A stretch of 5,000 bases of DNA, from NCBI GenBank assembly GCA_955651735.1, contig CATPAM010000238.1, positions 1 to 5,000 on the forward strand, in the 5' to 3' direction. The notes beneath the pieces were generated by a model. The model saw nothing but the letters and a program-made list of their open reading frames with translations. It was not told the origin of the DNA and searched no databases. The DNA is from Candidatus Acidiferrales bacterium (lineage in GTDB: Bacteria; Acidobacteriota; Terriglobia; Acidiferrales; UBA7541). Positions 1 to 5,000 of the stretch are shown in pieces (within the stretch, counting starts at the first letter, position 1; every line of letters begins with the position of its first letter). The position numbers and the translations under genes were made by a program.

Positions 1-1787
1 GAAAGATCGACGGTTGGCGTAGTTACCGAACAAGAAGAACCCGGACTCGGCACGATGGAAACGCTCTGGCTTCCATAGTTGACCACCGCAACGCAGTGAT
101 TGGTTGGATTGACCGAAACACCCGTAGGAATCTGGCCCACAGGGACCGGGCCTCCGATAGGAATAAGCGTTCCGACGCCAATGTTGTAAAACTGCACGGC
201 GTTTGAGCCCGTCTCAGCGACGACCACAACGCCCAGGGTGGGATCGATATCGATGGCGCTGGGATTGGTGCCTGCCGCAATCGCGGACGCCAGGGTTGCG
301 GGAGGCCCGCCGGAATAATCTGGGAAAACGGCAACGGTGGTCACTGCCGGATTGTTTGGCACAGGCAGCGGGGCAGTTGTGCGGGATACGGACAGAGGGT
401 AGAGGCCGGGAGGACCAACAGCGCTGCTGGGGAAAGTGAGGGCCAGCCGGCGCGAGTTGGACGAAGCGCCCTGCGGAATTACGTTGCCCTGAAAAACAGC
501 AGAGGCGAAAGTGCCACCGGGGCCGAAGTACCCTCCATCCATGGTGAGAGGAAACTCACCGGTGGAAGCGCCTTGCACGACGCCGTTAGGAGAAGAGGCT
601 ACGACGGTGGGTCTGACCGGCACCAGGGTAAAGGTAAATTGCCCGCCTGCGGTTTCCGTCACAGGTTGACCCGGATCGGTGACGGAAACGGTATACGTCA
701 GCGGTGTTGATGAATTCGGCGTAGTCACACCCGCAAGATCGGACTCCAACAATCGCAGGCGCGCGCCGCTGGAGGGAGGATTGACGGTCGTGGAGGTGGG
801 AATCGGGAAGATCACTTTGACCTGCCCAGAGTTGGAAGTGAAGGTTTTAAAGCCGCCGTTCTGATCGGTAATAGTGATTTTGGAGGCCGAGGAAATATTG
901 GGAGCATTGAGATAAATGTCCCAGAGGGCGCCACCCTGAGGAGCGATCGTAGGGGAAATGCCGCTGAAAGCGATCGGTCCGCCCTGGATGATGGTGATGG
1001 TTCCGGTAGCGAAGCGAGTGTTGTCACCCTTGGCAGTGGCTACGACCGTGAGGCTAGCCGGCGTGGTGCTAGCCCCGGAAGGGGTGGAGGCTGTGGGAAC
1101 CGTGGTTGGGGCGGTATAGGTCGCGGTGGTCAGACCGCTGGAAGTAATGGAGCCGCAGGTCGGACTGCAAGTGGCCAGATTAGGTTCGGTGATCGGGGTG
1201 GTGGGCGTCGATTGCGTAACCAGCCAACTAACACCCTGGCTTTGCAGGTCGTTGGTGAGAACAACGCTGAATTGCTGCTGCTCGTTGGTGGGCACCGTAG
1301 CCGTGATGGGTGTCAGAGAGACACCGATGCCGGAGTCCAGTATGAGCTTCACACTCCCGGTCTTTTTGGTGTCTTGTTGCGACTGAGCAGTGATGACGAT
1401 TTGCAGCCCGGGATACTTGGTCTGGTCGGGAATCTTGCCAGGCGCCGTGTACGTTGCGGTACCGGTGGCTTGTTCATTGGAGAGCGCGCCCAGAGTTCCA
1501 TCTGTGGGGCAAGTCGCAGGAGTTGAAGTAGTGGGGGTGGTTCCGGAAACGGTCGTGGTAGTGAACTGGCAAGGTTGCCAGTTAACGCTTGTGTTTGTGG
1601 TGGTACCTCCAACAACCGTGGCGGTGAGGGTGGCCGACTGCCCGACGATAATGACCGTACCCACCGACGAAGTAACGGTGACGGTGACGGCGTTCGTCGC
1701 GGTATTGCTGCTGCCGCAGCCGCCCAGCCATAGGCTAGCAATTGCGACCGCGAGTGCCACGCAGTTCCAAGTGCTTCTCGACTTCAT
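1..1787 (-). CDS. Large secreted lipoprotein with tandem Ig-like domains and YVTN/NHL-type beta-propeller repeats (C-terminus cut by window edge)
   Basis: One uninterrupted frame gives 595 residues and runs off the left edge. The ATG at 1787 is preceded by GGGAGG with an 8-nt spacer. The N-terminus is a lipoprotein signal: MKSR, a hydrophobic stretch, then LGGC with Cys24 as the predicted lipidated residue. Two related Ig-like (BIG-type) domains follow, at about 34-150 and 153-267. Each has an xVxW strand (Trp70, Trp188) and a TYTAP motif (112-116, 223-227). Possible disulfide pairs are Cys73/Cys93 and Cys207/Cys211. Residues 268-390 and 391-490 are beta-rich and resemble IPT/TIG-like domains (weak call). 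From about 497 the protein becomes propeller-like, with repeats near 511-536 (AIDIDPTLGVVVVAETGSNA) and 550-578 (GVSVNPTNHCVAVVNYGSQS) that match the YVTN/NHL style. It is very Thr/Ser-rich, as is usual for exported proteins. The role is unknown; surface adhesion or ligand binding is inference from the domains. The missing part is probably the rest of the propeller. Confidence 0.88.
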   Translation of the reverse strand, partial: MKSRSTWNCVALAVAIASLWLGGCGSSNTATNAVTVTVTSSVGTVIIVGQSATLTATVVGGTTTNTSVNWQPCQFTTTTVSGTTPTTSTPATCPTDGTLGALSNEQATGTATYTAPGKIPDQTKYPGLQIVITAQSQQDTKKTGSVKLILDSGIGVSLTPITATVPTNEQQQFSVVLTNDLQSQGVSWLVTQSTPTTPITEPNLATCSPTCGSITSSGLTTATYTAPTTVPTASTPSGASTTPASLTVVATAKGDNTRFATGTITIIQGGPIAFSGISPTIAPQGGALWDIYLNAPNISSASKITITDQNGGFKTFTSNSGQVKVIFPIPTSTTVNPPSSGARLRLLESDLAGVTTPNSSTPLTYTVSVTDPGQPVTETAGGQFTFTLVPVRPTVVASSPNGVVQGASTGEFPLTMDGGYFGPGGTFASAVFQGNVIPQGASSNSRRLALTFPSSAVGPPGLYPLSVSRTTAPLPVPNNPAVTTVAVFPDYSGGPPATLASAIAAGTNPSAIDIDPTLGVVVVAETGSNAVQFYNIGVGTLIPIGGPVPVGQIPTGVSVNPTNHCVAVVNYGSQSVSIVPSPGSSCSVTTPTVDL

Positions 1788-1795
1788 TACTCTTG

Positions 1796-1801
1796 CCTCC
1801 C
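1796..1801 (-). promoter_or_regulatory. Shine-Dalgarno site of the lipoprotein gene
   Basis: On the minus strand this reads GGGAGG, ending 8 nt before the ATG at 1787. It is a near-perfect anti-16S match with good spacing and fixes the start of the lipoprotein gene. It also shows that the gene can be translated independently of bamA, which ends 103 bp upstream. Confidence 0.85.
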
Positions 1802-1890
1802 GCACGTAAAGGCGCGCTTTGCGATCGCGCTCATCTTCGGTCTTGCGTTCAAGCTCTTACGGCCAGGCCCGAAGCGAAATTCACGTTGCA

Positions 1891-4830
1891 CTAGAAAGTC
1901 CGGCTAACCGTGAAACGGAACGTCGTCTTGGGCTCGAAATAGTCGAGTCGCCCCGGGTTATTGATAATATTGTTCAACTGCGGCTGAATCTGCAGCGGGA
2001 AAATCGTTGGATCGATGCCGTTGAAAGCGTTTTTCAAGAACTTAACCTCGTTGGGATCGATGTACGGCGTAGGGGCAATGATCTGTTCGTGCAGCCGGTG
2101 CACGTTGTAAGCGTAGTAGACGCGGAACGGCGCCTGCACGATGGGCAATTGCACCACAAACTCGACACCGGTAGAGCCGCGCAGGCGAAAATTCGTGTTC
2201 GGCGCGATGGACAGCTGCTGCTTCAGATTTGCCCCCGGAAACTGCTGGGTGAGATTGGCGAAGCCGGTGGGGTCGAGCTTGAGTGCGCTCGGGCGAGCAA
2301 TACCGTCGGTGCCGCCGTCGAAGAACAGAGCGGCGGTAACCGGACCAACGATGGGAATGCGGTATTCGACGTTGCCCGCGGTTTGGACGTCGCCGCCGGG
2401 CAAAGTCGCAACGTAAGTCAGCACCGGAACCGTGAAGGCTCGAGGGGTACCGCCAGCGGTAGGGTCGCGATAGGAAATTTGCACGGCGGAGGCTTGCGGG
2501 ATAAAAGTAACCGGGGAAATCGACCGGATGTCGAAGCCGCGCAGGTCGTTTTCCCCGCCCATATAGAAACGGCTGAAGGGCGGGACTTCCTTGCCTGCAT
2601 AGCCGGTGGTGTGAGCGAGTGTGGCGTGGAAACCTATGACGTTGCGGCGCTTCTGAATGGGATGGAAATACTTCCAGTCGAAGACGTTGGTAATGGTATT
2701 TACATTGCCGCCTAGCGGGCCGCCGGTAAAGCTCAGGGAGTAGAAATAGCTTTTTCCGGAGTGTTCATTGGTGGGATTGTCGATGGTGTTGTAGGTGATG
2801 GTCGGAGTAATCGTGCTGGAGACGATTCCACTGAGCGCACTGGGACCGGCAACGCTGCGGAACTGAATGTCCTCGAACAGGAAGCGGGAAGCATCGTTGA
2901 AGGGCGTGATGGTTGTACGCGTGAGCCCATAGGTAACACCGACCCTGGCGAAGGAAAGCTTTTTGAGCGGATAGCTGGCGACCAGCGTGAAGCCGGTGCT
3001 GTCCTGATTGTAATTCTGAATGAACTGCGGGTTGATGCTAACGGATTGACCGAGGAGCAGGGCTTCCTGGCGGGCCTGGTTGAAACTATACTTGCTCGAG
3101 AAGATGGTAAAGCCGGTGGTGATGGGGCGATCGAAAAGATAGGGCTCCGTGAAGCCGAACATGAAGGTGCGCTGGATGTCGCCGACCTGCGCGGAGAAGG
3201 TCAAGCGTTCGCCGAGGCCGAGGAAATTGTTGGTCTGATAGGTGAGACCGATGAAGGTGCCGGCCAGGCCGCTGACGCCCCCTTGTAAACCGATGGACTG
3301 CTTGCCTTTTTCCTTCAGTTTCAGAGCGAGATCGACGGTGCCTTCTTTTTGATTGCGCTTGATCTCCACGGCCTTGTCTTCCTCGATGCGGTCGAAGTAA
3401 TCGAGCTGGTTGAGACGCAAAATGCTGATTTCCCAGGCGCGCTTGTTGAAGAGCTGGCCTTCATCGAGGAGCAGTTCGCGGCGGATGACCTTGTCACGAG
3501 TGGTGGTGTTGCCGACGAAGTCGATGCGGCGGACGTAGTACTGCTTCTCTTCGGTGAAGCGCAAGGTGGTGTCGATGCGCTTGGCGGCATCGTCGATATC
3601 GAACTGGGGCTCCGCGGTGAAATCGATGAAGCCGTATTGGCCATACGCTTTGGTGTAATCCTGCATGGCTTTCCGGATCTTGCCGGCGGAGAAGACATCC
3701 CCTTCTTTCAGCGGGAAGATGCTCTTGAGAGCATCGACTTTCAGAGAGAGGGCTTTGTCAGCATCGGCGCTGACGATTTTCAGAGTGCCCATTTTGTAGC
3801 GTTCGCCCTCATCGATTTTGATATTGATGTTGACAGCTTTTCCATGGGTACGGCCGGTGAGAGGAACTCCGAGACGGTAGCCCTCGCTATCGACGTTTTC
3901 GAGGGTGGGTTCGTTCACGACGACTCTGAAATAACCATTGTCCTGATAGAGACCACGGACGCCGACTTCGAGATCTTCGTTGAGCTTTTCGCGGTCGTAG
4001 GTCTTGTGCAGGACGCTGATTTCGGTGATGTATAGGGGAATGGCGTAAGGGCGATCGTGACGCATGGCGCGAACCAGCTTGCGATTGCTGAACGCGTGAT
4101 TTCCGGTAAAGCTGATGCGGCCGACCTTTACCTTGGGCCCTTCTTCCACTTTAAAAACCAGGATGACAGCGTTGCTGGCGGCGATGCGCTCGTATTGCGG
4201 CGTGACTTTCGCAAACTGGCGGCCGTGCTCGCCGAGCAATTCCTTCAGGACGACTTCGGCTTTCTTGATGCGCGTGGGATCGAACTGACTTTCCACAGTG
4301 AGGCCGACCTTGCGTTCCTTGAAGCGATCGAGGATGTCGGATTCGGAAACGGAGTGAATGCCGTCGTAGCGAATGCGGCGGATGACCGGGCGCTCCCGGA
4401 CCTCGAATATGACGTTCTTGTGGTTGGGTCCGTCGGGAGAATCCTCCACGCGCAACTGCACGTCCTCAAAGAATTGCGTGTTCCAAAGAGCCTGGAAATC
4501 GCGCCGCAGAGTCTCTTCGTTGTAAGGATCGCCGTCGCGGCTGAAAATGCGGGCCTTGAGGGTGTCGCCGCGAATGCGGCGATTGCCGATGAAGATGATG
4601 CGGTCGATTATGGTTCCTGGCCGCTCGGAAGGGGGATTCTGGAAGGAGGGGCCGGAAGCATGGGCGACGACTGATTCCGGCGTAACTTTCGACGCGTGAT
4701 CTGAATCAAAGAGGAAGGAAACTGAAGACGGTGATGCTGCCGAATGGGGGTCGCGCGGCGCAGCGGCAAGCACCGAGGACGCGAGCGCGAGCAATAACGC
4801 CGCTGCCGCGATCGAGAGCCGGACGCGCAT
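1891..4830 (-). CDS. bamA: Outer membrane protein assembly factor BamA (Omp85/YaeT family)
   Basis: BamA is the core of the BAM complex and folds and inserts beta-barrel proteins into the outer membrane. From the ATG at 4830 the protein has 979 residues. A signal peptide (MRVR, then an Ala/Leu-rich core) has likely cleavage after residues 22-24. A low-complexity linker reaches to about 71. Five POTRA domains follow at roughly 72-148, 149-231, 235-342, 345-428 and 432-508; IIFIGNRRI and RRIDFVGNTTTRDKVIRREL are typical POTRA starts. The barrel spans about 510-979. It has the conserved FTEPYLFD (560-567), the family-defining RGF motif (Arg764-Gly765-Phe766 within GGENDLRGFD) and a terminal beta-signal ending SRTF with C-terminal Phe. 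E. coli BamA is about 810 residues; the extra length lies mostly in the N-terminal linker, POTRA3 and late barrel loops. The ATG was chosen because it begins a compact signal peptide, although no good Shine-Dalgarno precedes it. A TTG at 4881 would add 17 residues. The stop is TAG. The 47-bp gap to the upstream gene suggests cotranscription. Confidence 0.96.
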   Translation of the reverse strand: MRVRLSIAAAALLLALASSVLAAAPRDPHSAASPSSVSFLFDSDHASKVTPESVVAHASGPSFQNPPSERPGTIIDRIIFIGNRRIRGDTLKARIFSRDGDPYNEETLRRDFQALWNTQFFEDVQLRVEDSPDGPNHKNVIFEVRERPVIRRIRYDGIHSVSESDILDRFKERKVGLTVESQFDPTRIKKAEVVLKELLGEHGRQFAKVTPQYERIAASNAVILVFKVEEGPKVKVGRISFTGNHAFSNRKLVRAMRHDRPYAIPLYITEISVLHKTYDREKLNEDLEVGVRGLYQDNGYFRVVVNEPTLENVDSEGYRLGVPLTGRTHGKAVNINIKIDEGERYKMGTLKIVSADADKALSLKVDALKSIFPLKEGDVFSAGKIRKAMQDYTKAYGQYGFIDFTAEPQFDIDDAAKRIDTTLRFTEEKQYYVRRIDFVGNTTTRDKVIRRELLLDEGQLFNKRAWEISILRLNQLDYFDRIEEDKAVEIKRNQKEGTVDLALKLKEKGKQSIGLQGGVSGLAGTFIGLTYQTNNFLGLGERLTFSAQVGDIQRTFMFGFTEPYLFDRPITTGFTIFSSKYSFNQARQEALLLGQSVSINPQFIQNYNQDSTGFTLVASYPLKKLSFARVGVTYGLTRTTITPFNDASRFLFEDIQFRSVAGPSALSGIVSSTITPTITYNTIDNPTNEHSGKSYFYSLSFTGGPLGGNVNTITNVFDWKYFHPIQKRRNVIGFHATLAHTTGYAGKEVPPFSRFYMGGENDLRGFDIRSISPVTFIPQASAVQISYRDPTAGGTPRAFTVPVLTYVATLPGGDVQTAGNVEYRIPIVGPVTAALFFDGGTDGIARPSALKLDPTGFANLTQQFPGANLKQQLSIAPNTNFRLRGSTGVEFVVQLPIVQAPFRVYYAYNVHRLHEQIIAPTPYIDPNEVKFLKNAFNGIDPTIFPLQIQPQLNNIINNPGRLDYFEPKTTFRFTVSRTF

Positions 4831-4877
4831 AACGCCAAACGGCGAAAAAACTCTGGTATGAGCGGCCGTTGAGGTGA

Positions 4878-5000
4878 TCAAGGCCGCGCCCCCAAACCCA
4901 AGATGTTCTTCTCCCGCCAGTCCCGGTATGAGACTAGCCGTGTGCGCACCCGTGCGATCCCCTTTGGGGCAAACCGCTCCGCGAGTTCACGTGTTGCGTC
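4878..5000 (-). CDS. C-terminal fragment of an unrecognised upstream gene
   Basis: A minus-strand frame enters from the right edge and is open for 40 codons before TGA at 4880-4878. The peptide begins DATRELAERFAPKGIARVRT and ends NILGLGARP. It looks like ordinary soluble protein, with mixed charged and hydrophobic residues and no low complexity, and about 70% of third positions are G or C. Of the other two minus-strand frames, one meets a stop at about 4936; the other is the bamA frame, which stays open back to a TGA at 4989-4987. Frame choice therefore rests on the protein-like sequence and on the stop falling just before bamA. The family cannot be named from 40 residues. It ends 47 bp before the bamA ATG, in the same direction, so it may share a transcript with bamA. 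Confidence 0.6.
   Translation of the reverse strand, partial: DATRELAERFAPKGIARVRTRLVSYRDWREKNILGLGARP

Noticed and set aside
1675..1692. Short tandem repeat of acggtg
   Set aside because: It encodes the alternating Val-Thr strand at the start of the first Ig-like domain and has fewer than three perfect copies; it is codon-level low complexity, not a repeat element.
203..1809. Open frames on either strand within 203-1809, such as plus 1390-1809 and minus 1349-1741
   Set aside because: They lie in other frames of the lipoprotein gene, which has a lipobox, a strong ribosome binding site and repeated domain motifs through the whole stretch.
1812..1830. Possible hairpin (GCGCG/CGCGC, 9-nt loop) in the spacer between bamA and the lipoprotein gene
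   Set aside because: The stem has only 5 bp and no T-tract follows it, so it is not a convincing Rho-independent terminator. Short GC palindromes are expected in this composition.
1788..1890. Promoter for the lipoprotein gene
   Set aside because: A TTGAAC-like element occurs on the minus strand, but no matching -10 box lies at proper spacing, so no promoter can be supported.
1819..4674. Series of long plus-strand open frames opposite bamA (1819-2715, 2761-3288, 3349-4035, 4057-4674)
   Set aside because: All four share one frame, in exact register with the bamA codons. They stay open because bamA rarely uses TTA, CTA or TCA, whose complements are stops. The peptides show no recognisable domain, while the opposite strand is a clear BamA.
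1..5000. A new defence, mobile or RNA-based system
   Set aside because: The coding sequence accounts for nearly all of the window. There are no inverted repeats, transposase or recombinase motifs, repeat-spacer pattern or structured intergenic region.

Overview
The window holds two genes that can be read with confidence, plus the tail of a third. All lie on the minus strand, so transcription runs from right to left. No RNA gene, mobile element, CRISPR array or phage-like sequence was seen. The base composition is moderately GC-rich, and the coding strand avoids TTA, CTA and TCA codons. The bamA gene points to a Gram-negative (diderm) bacterium. Its neighbour is a lipoprotein with Thr/Ser-rich Ig-like domains carrying TYTAP motifs, followed by YVTN-type propeller repeats. 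That combination, with the enlarged BamA, fits Acidobacteriota best. The phylum assignment is an inference from protein style, not a database match.

Layout from right to left (5' to 3' on the minus strand). Positions 5000-4878 encode the last 40 residues of an unrecognised upstream gene that enters from the right edge. Positions 4830-1891 encode BamA (Omp85/YaeT), the central outer-membrane beta-barrel assembly factor, with signal peptide, five POTRA domains and a C-terminal 16-strand-type barrel ending in Phe. A TTG codon at 4881 is a possible alternative start that would overlap the upstream stop codon as TTGA. A 103-bp spacer (1890-1788) follows. It carries a strong GGGAGG ribosome binding site for the next gene and no convincing terminator. 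Positions 1787-1 encode the first 595 residues of a large secreted lipoprotein, which leaves through the left edge without a stop.

The three genes are co-oriented with small gaps (47 and 103 bp), so they could form one transcription unit. BamA folds and inserts outer-membrane proteins. The downstream lipoprotein would be exported and lipidated, and is probably exposed in the periplasm or on the cell surface. A functional link between the two is not shown by the sequence. The usual companion gene directly after bamA in many bacteria, skp/ompH, is absent from this position. I did not find a clearly new biological system; the most unusual points are the lipoprotein beside bamA and the expanded BamA loops.
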